DNA from: Cysteiniphilum sp. JM-1
GTDB lineage: Bacteria; Pseudomonadota; Gammaproteobacteria; Francisellales; Francisellaceae
NCBI RefSeq assembly: GCF_008711525.1
Contig: NZ_VXKS01000014.1
Span: 1-64,000 of the forward strand
Length of the DNA: 64,000 nt
Direction of reading: 5' to 3'
The notes under the pieces are model-generated. The model saw only the letters and a program-made list of their open reading frames with translations. It ran no database searches and had not been told where the DNA came from. Numbering within the stretch: position 1 is the stretch's first letter; each line of letters begins with the position of its first letter. Of the stretch, positions 33,449 to 43,500 are shown piece by piece. A program made the position numbers and the translations under genes.

Positions 33449-34126
33449 CTATGCCTTTTTTGTTTTTGTTTTTATATTGTTTTTGATCGGCTTTATGCTT
33501 GCCATATCTCCTTTCTGGATGGTTTGATCTTTGACCTTTTCTTCTTTTTCTTTTACTTCTTTCTTTTCTTTTTTTACATCAGCAATCGTTTTTTTACTGA
33601 CAGAGAGTTCTTTAGCAATCCAACTATAGGTTTTCCCCGCATCCAAAAATATTCTGATCTTATCGAGTTTTTCTTTTGTTCCTTTATTTTGTTGTCCACG
33701 GGTACGTCCAAATTTAACACCATTGTTTTTGGCGTGATCAATGCCTGCTTTAGTTCTTGCATTAATCATGCCTCGTTCTAACTCAGCAAAGACACCAGCA
33801 ATTTGGAAAAATGCCTTTCCCATTGGCGATGTGGTATCAACCTTGTCACCTGAGTCCAGTGAGACAAGATGAACTTGCTTGGCATTTAAATTTTCAATAA
33901 TCTCAATTAATCCCTTTAAAGATCGAGCAATCCTATCGACTTTATAGACAACGACAATATCTCCTTTGCGCAGAGACTCAAGCAGTTTAATAAGTTCTGG
34001 GCGGTGATTATCCTTGCCACTGAGTGATTCACTAAATACTTTTTCACAGCCCGCATTGACTAAAGCTTGCTTTTGAAGCTCTAAATCTTGTGTGGTACTA
34101 CTGACTCTGGCATAACCGATTTTCAT
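33449..34126 (-). CDS. tnpR: Serine resolvase of the transposon
   Basis: A 225-residue serine recombinase that resolves cointegrates at res. The catalytic motif YARVS is at residues 5-9 (Ser9), with SLRKGDIVVVYKVDRIARSLKGL and the MGKAFFQIAGVFAELERGMI helix following. The C-terminal HTH is near 165-185 (TYSWIAKELSVSKKTIADV). After it comes an unusual 40-residue Lys/Glu-rich tail (KKEKKEVKEKEEKVKD...TKTKKA) not normally found in TnpR. It starts next to the res-like region. Confidence 0.92.
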   Translation of the reverse strand: MKIGYARVSSTTQDLELQKQALVNAGCEKVFSESLSGKDNHRPELIKLLESLRKGDIVVVYKVDRIARSLKGLIEIIENLNAKQVHLVSLDSGDKVDTTSPMGKAFFQIAGVFAELERGMINARTKAGIDHAKNNGVKFGRTRGQQNKGTKEKLDKIRIFLDAGKTYSWIAKELSVSKKTIADVKKEKKEVKEKEEKVKDQTIQKGDMASIKPIKNNIKTKTKKA

Positions 34127-34304
34127 AGTTGATTTGGTACACTATAATCTTGTATATCTAGGTGTACCACAATAGTACTAAAAAATCAAAATATATTTTA
34201 TGCTGTACTGTTATTTTTAGGGCTACAGTCTGTACAAAAATATTTTAGTTTTTCTGTACCGATGTTTTATCGATAAAATTGGATTATCGCTTAACTGTAT
34301 ACCT
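34127..34304. promoter_or_regulatory. Probable res site and promoter region of the transposon
   Basis: This 178-base AT-rich spacer lies between tnpR and the passenger operon. It contains repeated GTAC-centred half-sites: GGTACACTATAATCTTGTAT, GGTGTACCACAATAGTAC, TGCTGTACTGTTA, CTGTACAAAAATATTTTAG and TTCTGTACC. Several pair as inverted repeats 25-35 bases apart, as resolvase subsites do. Subsite limits cannot be set by eye. The tnpR promoter is probably inside. Confidence 0.6.
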
Positions 34305-36494
34305 TTAAAAGCTACTTTCTTTAACCCATAAAATTAATATCTGCTGCCATAAACGTTGAGCTAATGATTTACGTGGCATATTAATAAAGACAGTGCCACG
34401 GATAACATGCGGTAATTTATAAGTCGCCTGCGCTTCTGGTTCAAACAATACTAAAAACCTGTTTTCTTGAGGCTGAAGATTACCACTGCCTGAATGCTCA
34501 GCATTAACTGCAATGCTGCCTCCATATATTGATGCATGATAAGCGCTTAAAGGGGCTGATTCATGAATATATTTTAGATTAGCACTATTTTTCTGGCGAG
34601 AAAGGAAAGTGCTCGCTTGTGAGCTAATAATATATTTGACCATAACTGGTAATGAAGATAAATCAATGTCCTCAGGCACAAAATATCCTGTTTGATTTAC
34701 TTTTAATTGTTCTTGGTTCTCACCATTAATATAAGCTCTAACACTAACTTTTTGATCATTAATCAAAAGCATTAGTGCTTGATCTGCTTTAAGCCATGCA
34801 TTGGGTTGTAAATCATCAGATAATGACTCAATGGCACCATCAAATGGTGATTTAAATTGAAGCTTATCCTTCTGATTTAATAACTGTTTCAATTGAGCTT
34901 TGAAATGATTGATCTGCGTTTCAAGCACTAGTTGTTGTTCAAATTTCATTTGAAAATGAACGCTATTACGTTGTTGCCATATAAGCTGTTTTAATTTCTC
35001 GTTCGTCTGGGCAATCTTAAAATTAAGTTGATCAGATTCAAGTTGCACAAGAAGCTGCCCCTTTTTAACTAAATCTCCTTTTTTAACATATACATTTATT
35101 ACACGAGCACCCAGGTCTGTGTAAAGCGTTTTTGTTTGATAAGACAAAGTAGCAGGTAACCGCACTTGGTTTTGCCAAGGAACAAACATTAGAACAATAA
35201 TTGCACATAATACTAACGTGAAGAACAGAGTATTTTTATTAAGCTTTATATCTTTTTTCATTTGCCACCAAACTTTAATCTCTCGGTAAATAGGCTGTAA
35301 AATAAAATAAATAATTTCGATAACAAATAGAATGATACCGAGTGCTTTAAAGAACAAATAGTAAACCAATATCGCAATTCCCAAAAATAAGATAAAGCGA
35401 TATATCCACGTTGCAATTGCATAGATGATTAACAATCGTTGACGTGACACTGTAAATATTTCTGGCGGGGGGTTTTTGAGCCCGAAAAATAGCTGACGCA
35501 TACGCCACTTGGTTAGTGCAAAACTTCTGGTTTGCAAGTTACGCATACTAAGAATATCGGATAAAACATGATATCCATCAAATCGTAAAAATGGACTAAT
35601 ATTAATCAAGTAGGTTGTTAATAAGCTATAGGTTGCTAGAAAAAAACAAATGCTTTTTAGTGCACCATCCGGCAATAGCAACCAAGCACACAACGCAAAA
35701 ATAGCAATATATGTTTCAGTAACAACGCCAGCAATCGCAATGGTAATACGCTCTTTGGGATTATTGACCTTCCAACTTTCACTGGTATCGGTATAAAGCA
35801 TGGGAAACATCACTAAAAAGGCTACACCCATTGTGGGGACGTTTAGTGCAAACTTTTTGCATCTTAATGCATGACCTAACTCATGGCAGCTTTTAGCAAA
35901 AATCAGTGCAATAGCATATAGTAAAATATACTCTAAAGAAAAAAGCGCAAAAAAAGTATGCGTAAATTGATCCCATTGTCGTAAAGTAAAAATGATAGCA
36001 ATAATCGCTAAAATCATCATGCTAACGGCAAATCCCTTGCCTAACATAAAAGAAACATAAGGATATATAGCATTTAAGAAACGATCAGGCTTTACCAGCG
36101 GAATCCGAAAAAAAAGATAGTTTTTAGCAAGCCATAAAAACCAATTGGTTTTTTTTGAGTGCTGCATATCGTTAATACCTTTAAGTACACCATAGCTTTG
36201 CTCAATAAGACAATTTTGAGATAGAAATTTTAAGATTTGCGTAATGTCTTCTAAACTTACCGGTGCCAATGAATTTGATTTAACCTGATCAATCAAATCT
36301 TGTGGTGCTATTTCTTGCCAACAAGATAGTATTTCATGCTCCTTCCATCCTAGATGAAAAAATCGATTATTGATATGATCTTGAATGACCCATGTTGGAC
36401 TACCATTAAAATCCATACCACCTTTCTCAATTGAAACCCCAGAGCGTAAAGGTGGAAGTTTTTCAGGCAACTCTGAATTCATTGACATTTGCAT
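34305..36494 (-). CDS. M50 site-2-type metalloprotease fused to a HlyD-like adaptor
   Basis: A 729-residue inner-membrane protein. An N-terminal PqqD-like winged region covers about 20-105. A polytopic zinc-protease domain has HELGH at residues 204-208 and NISPFLRFDGYHV with the third ligand Asp306. The C-terminal third, after a membrane span near 425, is a HlyD-type barrel with coiled coil (LGARVINVYVKKGDLVKKGQLLVQLES, then KFEQQLVLETQINHFKAQLKQLLNQ). Related proteins are annotated as peptide zinc metalloproteases linked to export. It is the last gene of the passenger operon. It may act as the inner-membrane hub in place of an ABC transporter; that is inference. Confidence 0.85.
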   Translation of the reverse strand: MQMSMNSELPEKLPPLRSGVSIEKGGMDFNGSPTWVIQDHINNRFFHLGWKEHEILSCWQEIAPQDLIDQVKSNSLAPVSLEDITQILKFLSQNCLIEQSYGVLKGINDMQHSKKTNWFLWLAKNYLFFRIPLVKPDRFLNAIYPYVSFMLGKGFAVSMMILAIIAIIFTLRQWDQFTHTFFALFSLEYILLYAIALIFAKSCHELGHALRCKKFALNVPTMGVAFLVMFPMLYTDTSESWKVNNPKERITIAIAGVVTETYIAIFALCAWLLLPDGALKSICFFLATYSLLTTYLINISPFLRFDGYHVLSDILSMRNLQTRSFALTKWRMRQLFFGLKNPPPEIFTVSRQRLLIIYAIATWIYRFILFLGIAILVYYLFFKALGIILFVIEIIYFILQPIYREIKVWWQMKKDIKLNKNTLFFTLVLCAIIVLMFVPWQNQVRLPATLSYQTKTLYTDLGARVINVYVKKGDLVKKGQLLVQLESDQLNFKIAQTNEKLKQLIWQQRNSVHFQMKFEQQLVLETQINHFKAQLKQLLNQKDKLQFKSPFDGAIESLSDDLQPNAWLKADQALMLLINDQKVSVRAYINGENQEQLKVNQTGYFVPEDIDLSSLPVMVKYIISSQASTFLSRQKNSANLKYIHESAPLSAYHASIYGGSIAVNAEHSGSGNLQPQENRFLVLFEPEAQATYKLPHVIRGTVFINMPRKSLAQRLWQQILILWVKESSF

Positions 36495-36497
36495 ACT

Positions 36498-37838
36498 TTA
36501 CCACCCGAAAAACTGTCTTAATGTTGTGATTGGTTTACGGAATAAGTAATAGAATAAACTAACATGACCACCCATTAGTTTCGCCGTTCCTTGACTACCA
36601 ATTTTAGGAATCCCTTGCTCAGGATTAATTTGTGCGATTACTTGATAGGCTAAAATTTGCGATGGTGTAATGGTTGCTTCAAAACTTGCATAGTCAACAG
36701 TTCCATGTATGGGACTTAAAGGATCAGCATTTAAAAATAGTTTCACTTGATCTCCTTTTGTAAAATTTATTGCATCAGAAACAGGTAACCAAATCTCCAT
36801 TTCTATTTGATCAGGTATAGCAACCTGCATGATATTTTCTCCAGTAACCACAGGTTTTCCAAACCATTGGTTCGGATTATCAATAATTGCAATACCATTA
36901 ATAGGACTTTTAATATCTGACTCCTTGATTAAGTGATCCGTATAATCAACTTCAAGTTTCTTCTCTTGCATAACAGCCTGTAAAACCTGAATATCAGCAC
37001 GCTTTTCAATATCTTGATAACTACTTTGTACAGCTGTTTTATATTTTGCTGTTGCTGTTGCCAGTTCTTTTTGTGCTAGCTCATTGGCGTTTACTAAATC
37101 ACGCTTATCCATGTCAAATAAGACTTCACCTTTAACAACATGCTGCTCAGGTTTGACAAAAACCGTTTCGATAACACCTTCCATTGGAATTGTAATGATG
37201 ACAGGATCTTTAGCAATAATCGTAGCAGGCGAAAGTACGCTTTGCGGTATGCGAATAAACATAGCAAGAAAGGTTGCTAATAGTGTTAACAAAAAAAGTC
37301 GGCGTTTACGACTTTTAAAATAATGCTTGATTTGCCCAAAGAAATGTTTAGGTTTGCTTAAATGAGCCCAAGCCTGATTGTATGAATGAACTATCCATTC
37401 AAACTGTTTAAGTTCATTGTCTTCGGCTGGTTGGCTATTTAATAACAATATTCCGCCGATAATTTCTTGTCTGTTATTGCGAAAAAAATAAAAAGTCGCA
37501 TATTTTGACAATGGCTCAATCCAAATGTCTTTGATACTATTAACAGTTGTTTCATTATCAATGGTTTGAACTTCAGCATTTGCCCCATAATAAGTAATGA
37601 GTTTTTCAATAAATTTAACACTGGAGATATGGTAAGGACTGGTATTGTTCAATCGTGCAACACCAGAAATACTTAAAATATTAATGTGCTTAGTTTGCCA
37701 CGAGCTCCAGACAATAGCGCGTTGATACTCAATAAGTAGTTTAGTTTGATGTGTAATGAAAAAAGCTATCTCATTAAGTTTTTTTATTTCACGCAACTCT
37801 TGTTGTAAAGACAATAAATTGGCTAATGCATCCTTCAT
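36498..37838 (-). CDS. HlyD-family adaptor with N-terminal GAF-like cytoplasmic domain
   Basis: A 446-residue protein. Residues 1-165 resemble a GAF-like sensor or scaffold domain (RAIVWSSWQ..HINILSISGVARL, YFFRNNRQEIIGGILLLNS). A single membrane span follows at about 180-197 (LFLLTLLATFLAMFI). The periplasmic part is a HlyD barrel-sandwich (PMEGVIETVFVKPEQHVVKGEVLFDMDKRDL and a coiled-coil hairpin, then IKSPINGIAIIDNPNQWFGKPV). It is 3 bases from the M50 gene and 12 from the next adaptor, so they form one operon. It probably bridges the inner membrane to the TolC-type channel. Confidence 0.85.
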   Translation of the reverse strand: MKDALANLLSLQQELREIKKLNEIAFFITHQTKLLIEYQRAIVWSSWQTKHINILSISGVARLNNTSPYHISSVKFIEKLITYYGANAEVQTIDNETTVNSIKDIWIEPLSKYATFYFFRNNRQEIIGGILLLNSQPAEDNELKQFEWIVHSYNQAWAHLSKPKHFFGQIKHYFKSRKRRLFLLTLLATFLAMFIRIPQSVLSPATIIAKDPVIITIPMEGVIETVFVKPEQHVVKGEVLFDMDKRDLVNANELAQKELATATAKYKTAVQSSYQDIEKRADIQVLQAVMQEKKLEVDYTDHLIKESDIKSPINGIAIIDNPNQWFGKPVVTGENIMQVAIPDQIEMEIWLPVSDAINFTKGDQVKLFLNADPLSPIHGTVDYASFEATITPSQILAYQVIAQINPEQGIPKIGSQGTAKLMGGHVSLFYYLFRKPITTLRQFFGW

Positions 37839-37850
37839 ACTACCGCGTCC

Positions 37851-38675
37851 TTATTTATTTTTGCTTGTCTTATGTTCAGATGAAAAATCGAAGTATGCAA
37901 TACCGCTCATGCCTGAAAAAAGATTTTTTGAACTTACATCAATCGATGAAGTTGATGATGCCGCATCATCAACTCTCAACTGCCCAAAAATTAAAATCGA
38001 TTGGCTTGCAGGATCAATTTGATCAACCATTTTAGTCACAATTCCGTAGAACGTCTGATTAGGGAGCTCATCCAGATGTAAAGTAAATAGGGTGTTTACG
38101 TGAACATATTGAAGCCAAATTGAGGGGATATACATTCTTACTTCAAGCTCACGGTTATCGATAATGTCAATTAAGGGATCATCCGTTTTAACCGTTTCAT
38201 TTTCTTGGGCTACTTGATGCACAACTTCACCATGATAGGGTGCCCTTACTTGACACTGCTTCTGCTGAAAATTAATGATATTAAGATCAGCCTGAGCAAT
38301 TTTGAACTGGCTTTCTGCTTTAGCTAATTCAATCTTACTGGTTGAGTTTAATCTCATCAGTTCTGATACACTCTCAAGTTGTGCCCTTGCCGCGTCAAGT
38401 TCAGCCTGTGCACGCTTGGACTTCAAATCAACTTCTTCACAATCAAATTGTATTAATACATCCCCTTGGTTAAATTTATCTCCTGAACGAAAATTTATTT
38501 TCTGTATCACGCCCGTCATTGGACTCGAAAGAGCTGCTTTTTGCACAGGAAAAATCGAGGCATAGGTGCTATTTGAATCACTTGATTTCGATTTAAATAA
38601 CACTTCATGATAATTTTCAGCAGAGTATGCGGTCGAACTGATCGCTAATAATAACACACATAGAATTCTATACAT
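37851..38675 (-). CDS. Periplasmic HlyD-family adaptor with signal peptide
   Basis: A 274-residue protein. The ATG at 38675 has GGAAG upstream and gives a clear signal peptide (MYRILCVLLLAISSTAYSA); the longer frame to 38741 is rejected. The mature part is a HlyD/RND-type periplasmic adaptor: PMTGVIQKINFRSGDKFNQGDVLIQFDC, a coiled coil with SKRAQAELDAARAQLESV, then VRAPYHGEVVH and beta-barrel strands. It is the third adaptor-type protein in the operon. It should be soluble or membrane-associated in the periplasm and contact the TolC-type protein. Confidence 0.85.
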   Translation of the reverse strand: MYRILCVLLLAISSTAYSAENYHEVLFKSKSSDSNSTYASIFPVQKAALSSPMTGVIQKINFRSGDKFNQGDVLIQFDCEEVDLKSKRAQAELDAARAQLESVSELMRLNSTSKIELAKAESQFKIAQADLNIINFQQKQCQVRAPYHGEVVHQVAQENETVKTDDPLIDIIDNRELEVRMYIPSIWLQYVHVNTLFTLHLDELPNQTFYGIVTKMVDQIDPASQSILIFGQLRVDDAASSTSSIDVSSKNLFSGMSGIAYFDFSSEHKTSKNK

Positions 38676-38820
38676 GATTGCTTCCTTACTTTTCCATGTG
38701 ATAAGTTTCTTACTATTCACCCTATCACAAATATATACCACGCTATAAATGAGAAATCTTTAGATAGTCACTTTGATTAGGTGTATTAGGCTATATAAAA
38801 ATCATTTCCTATTTCATTCA

Positions 38821-40494
38821 CTATTTATCTGTCGCTTGAGATGGTGGTGGTTCCTTCATTTCCTTAATTTCTGGTGTTTTTATTATTTCTGTCATTTTTT
38901 CATCTTTTAACATTTGAGCTTTAATTTTATCTAAGGTAGGTTTAAGACCATCATATGCTTTATTGATAGCTCCATTAAATTGTCCTTGGCTTTGCTCTTT
39001 TAATATAACTTGTACTTTTTTCTCAAGTTCATCTAATGGTAAATAGCGTGCATCAGCAGGTAGAATATCTAAGCCAATCGATTGATACAGTTTAGATAAC
39101 GCTTCATGCGCTCTGGCCAATGACACATCTTTATCAAATTGTGCTGAAATTGCTTCAACTCCCCTTCTAATGGTGATTTGCTCATTACCTTGACTCGCCT
39201 TTTCAAGCTTTTCAGCATGTTCAAATAATGCCATGGATACTTTCGCTTCCTGTATGGCGTAACGAGCATCTTCTTGCCATAACAGGTAGTTAACATAAGC
39301 AACACGAACCTGTGTTAATACTGCCATTGTCGTTGCTATTTGTTTTAATTGTTCAAAACTATGAACTTCATTTGCCAATTTAATGGCATAAGGACCTGTT
39401 AAGACAGTTTGAATTAGGTTTAGAGATGCACCGATATTACCACCCCACCAATATTGATTTTTCATAAACTCATTGTTTGTTACGTTATAGCCAAAACTAA
39501 AATCAATACCTGGTAACATATTTACAATAGCCGCTTGAATACCTTTCCTTGCAATTTCAGCTTGATATGAAGCTTGTCGCAATTCAGGACGATAGACAAG
39601 TGCCAAGGTATCCATTTTCTCAAATTGTGGCGAGATATCTGGTAAATCTATTAAATCTTTTGTTGGGCTAGCCAACTCAAATTCACTACCTGGTTTAACA
39701 TTCATCAACCGCACAAGTGTTGCTTTAGCATCGGCAATCTGAGCATTTAATTGATTAATTTTACGAATCGCTTTAATTAATACCTGTTGATAATCCAACT
39801 CAATTTGCGGTGTATTAACTTTCTTCTCAGAAGCTTCTTTTGATCTTTGTAAGGCAAGTTCTGCTTTTGCTTTAAAACGCACCACCTCCTCTTTCATCGA
39901 TTGTGCAGTCCATGCCTTCCAATAAGCAGACACAACCTCCTGAATCAACTGCTGTGTTACCCGCCGTCTTTCTTCTTCAGCAATCATCACTCGGTTGGCC
40001 TGCTGTTGCGCTCTGGTATAGCTTAATCCTAAATCCAGTAAACTCCATTGCAATCCATACGATTGATTCAACACCTCGCGTGGTGTATAACTCTGATCAC
40101 CACTTACAACGTTACCATTTGAATCTACTAAATTCTGGATAAGCTCATTATTTCTAAAACTATAATCAACTCCTGCATTTAATGCAGGTAACATTTCCAT
40201 ATAGGCAGCTTTTAAATTCCCCGATTCGAGCATAAGCTGTGCCTGTTGTACCTTGTGATCAAGATTATACTTCAAAGTACGTGCGATCGCTTCAGCTAAA
40301 GTCACTTTACGGTTTATCTCTTGCTGATTTTCAATAGCTTCATGCAATCCTTTATAAGTATTATTCAACTGTGCTTCATTAGTGACTGCTGTTGGCGTAA
40401 TGCTACACCCTGTTAAGGTAATGCCGCCTGCAATTAACCAAAGCCATGACTTAACTTTAAGATGAGCTTTACTCTTTTGATGTTGCTTTTTCAT
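38821..40494 (-). CDS. TolC-family outer membrane lipoprotein
   Basis: A protein of about 557 residues. From the ATG at 40494 the N terminus is a basic region, a hydrophobic stretch and the lipobox LTGC, so it is a lipidated outer-membrane efflux protein like NodT/OprM types. TolC features are the long helices (LAEAIARTLKYNLDHKVQQAQ; ARAQQQANRVMIAEEERR), the outer-membrane efflux repeats (YRPELRQASYQAEIARKGIQ and ALVYRPEL), and a Pro/Lys tail. A start at 40530 is possible but lacks a site. It would form the outer channel for the adaptors. The 145-base gap to the next adaptor may hold an extra promoter. Confidence 0.88.
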   Translation of the reverse strand: MKKQHQKSKAHLKVKSWLWLIAGGITLTGCSITPTAVTNEAQLNNTYKGLHEAIENQQEINRKVTLAEAIARTLKYNLDHKVQQAQLMLESGNLKAAYMEMLPALNAGVDYSFRNNELIQNLVDSNGNVVSGDQSYTPREVLNQSYGLQWSLLDLGLSYTRAQQQANRVMIAEEERRRVTQQLIQEVVSAYWKAWTAQSMKEEVVRFKAKAELALQRSKEASEKKVNTPQIELDYQQVLIKAIRKINQLNAQIADAKATLVRLMNVKPGSEFELASPTKDLIDLPDISPQFEKMDTLALVYRPELRQASYQAEIARKGIQAAIVNMLPGIDFSFGYNVTNNEFMKNQYWWGGNIGASLNLIQTVLTGPYAIKLANEVHSFEQLKQIATTMAVLTQVRVAYVNYLLWQEDARYAIQEAKVSMALFEHAEKLEKASQGNEQITIRRGVEAISAQFDKDVSLARAHEALSKLYQSIGLDILPADARYLPLDELEKKVQVILKEQSQGQFNGAINKAYDGLKPTLDKIKAQMLKDEKMTEIIKTPEIKEMKEPPPSQATDK

Positions 40495-40538
40495 AATTTT
40501 CAATGCTCCATATTGAATGATTAATGCCAAATATTACT

Positions 40539-43500
40539 TTAGCGCTTTTTACGATCTTGATTATCATCGACTGACCTATCCCTAACCATAGTTAATAATT
40601 CTGCTTTTGCCAGTTCTATTTTATATTTATGCTCCTTTATATCATAGGAGGTCATTTCCTCAGCTTGAGTTTGACGATTACCTAAAAGCATATCTTTCAG
40701 TTTAGCTAATAACCCTTTATTCGAAGGATTAGTTTGTGAATCAGTTTCATCAAGAGCGTTTGATAACAAATTACCTCTGATCATCTGCATTTCTTTTGAC
40801 AGCTTATCAGATAACTCTGGATCCTGTTGCTCTAAAATTTGTTTCATCTGATATAAATGCAGATCAGTAACATTTGATTCTGAGACGATCGATAAAATAA
40901 AGTCATCATGATATTGATCATCCGTATTTAACAGCATTGTCGATAAAATTTGAGCAATTTGATCTGTTGATAGTCCTGAATCTACGATTTGCTGTATAAT
41001 GTTTCTGATAACAATATCACTTCCATAACTACTTTCTCTAGAAACATCTAACATGCTCGAAGCAATTGCCGCAATACGAACTGTTGATTCACCCGCATCA
41101 ATAGCCTGTTTGAGCAGTCCTTTAACAATACCAGATGTATCAGATATAGAGGATGATTCTAACGTTTCTTTTATCGCCGTTGATGCTATATCTGACAATG
41201 TGTCTACCGATGCTCTTTCATTGAGAGCTTTTCCAAATTCATTTAGAATATTCTGGGTATTATTGCTAAAAACATTATCTACTTTAACGGCTAAGTCAAT
41301 TTGTTTATAGTTTACCACCGCATCGTTGATTTTTTCATTGGAAACTTTGTTTTCACTTCCTGACACTTGCGGTTTCATGTTAGCTTCATGAATAATAATG
41401 TTTCCGACTTTTTCATCCAAATCTCCAATCACACCATTACCGTTAAGATCCTCTGCAATCTCATCTGGGCGATCAATTAAACCATTTCCATCAACATCTC
41501 CAGCGATTTCACCTAGCTCATCTATAACACCATTGCCATTCACATCACCTGCAATCTCATCTGGGCGATCAACTAAACCATTTCCATCAACATCTCCAGC
41601 GATTTCACCTAGCTCATCTATAAGACCATTGCCATTCACATCACCTGCAATTTCATAAGGTGAATCTATAACACCATTACCATTTAAATCGCCAGAGACC
41701 TCATACAATGCTGTAATAATCCCATCACCATCGAGATCACCAGCTATTTCTAAATCATTAATTATACCATTTTTATCGACGTCCCCTGCAACTTCTCCTA
41801 CATCAATAACGCCATTTTGATTAATATCTCCAGCCACTAAGACATTAAAGGTAAAAGAGTATACCGGTGATGGTATGCTTCCATCATCAACTTGATAACT
41901 AAAGGATGTGTGGCTTATGCCTTTTTCAAAGTAAATTGGCGTATATGAAATATTGATTAAGTCAGATGCTAAAACTTCTGCTCCATTAACAAGTGCATCA
42001 CTTAATTTCTGAAATGTTGGTTTAGAAACGGTATTTGGAATAATTATCTTATGGAAGGCGTCGTTTTCAACATCAAAATAAGGAAAATCTGTTATCTGAA
42101 AATTATAAGTTTCATTAATAAAAATATTCCGTACTTGATTAATTGACGTTGGCGCATCATTCACTGGTGTCACGGTAATATTTACCGTATCTGTATCCTG
42201 AAGATTACCACCACTACCAGCATTGCCACCATCATCAGTAAGTATCGTTAAGACATCAGCGCCATTATAGTGTAAATTACTTTGGTATTGCACAGTGGCT
42301 AAAGCAGCATTAATCTGAGTAATCGTACCACTTAAGGTTACGTTCGCACTATTATTTGCACCTGAAATAATACTTGCTCCACCAGCTAATGAAACATTTA
42401 ACGTCCCATTAGTTACGGATAACGCCGTACTAATAGTTCCTGAACTAACATCAACATCACTGACAGACAATCCTGTAATGGTGGTTAACACATCCTCTTG
42501 CACACTTTGAGCTGTTAGTACACTGTTTATGGGTGCATCATTCACTGGTGTCACGGTAATATTTACCGTATCTGTATCCTGAAGATTACCACCACTACCA
42601 GTATTGCCACCATCATCAGTAAGTATCGTTAAGACATCAGCGCCATTATAGTGTAAATTACTTTGGTATTGCACAGTGGCTAAAGCAGCATTAATCTGAG
42701 TAATCGTACCACTTAAGGTTAGGTTCGCACTATTATTTGCACCTGAAATAATACTTGCTCCACCAGCTAATGAAACATTTAACGTCCCATTAGCTACGGA
42801 TAACACCGTACTAATAGTTCCTGAACTAACATCAACATCACTGACAGACAATCCTGTAATGGTGGTTAACACATCCTCTTGCACACTTTGCGATGTTGTC
42901 ACACTGTTGACGGGTGCATCATTCACTGGTGCCACGGTAATATTTACCGTATCTGTATCTTGAAGAGAAGGTCCAACACCGTTATTCCCACCATCATCAG
43001 TAAGTATCGTTAAGACATCAGCACCATTATAGTGTAAATTACTTTGGTATTGCACAGTGGCTAAAGCGGCATTAATCTGAGTAATCGTACCACTTAAGGT
43101 TATGTTCGTACTATTATTTGCACCTGAAATAATACTTGCTCCACCAGCTAATGAAACATCTAATGTCCCATTGGTTACAGATAACGTTGTATTTATGGTG
43201 CTTGAACCAGCATCGACATCACTAACAAACAAACCAGTAATAGCAGTTAATACATCCTCTTGCACACTTTGAGCTGTTAGCACACTATTTACGGGTGCAT
43301 CATTACGACCCTCAACGACAACTGCAATACTAGATGAATCCTGCAAACCTCGACTATCAGTAATAGCATAGCTCACATTAACAATTTCTGAATTGCCAAC
43401 AGATAAATATTCAAATTCTCCATTTGGATTAAAAGTAACTGTATTGCCCATATAACTCACAATACCTTTTGGAGCTGAAACACCTGATACACTAAGCGGT

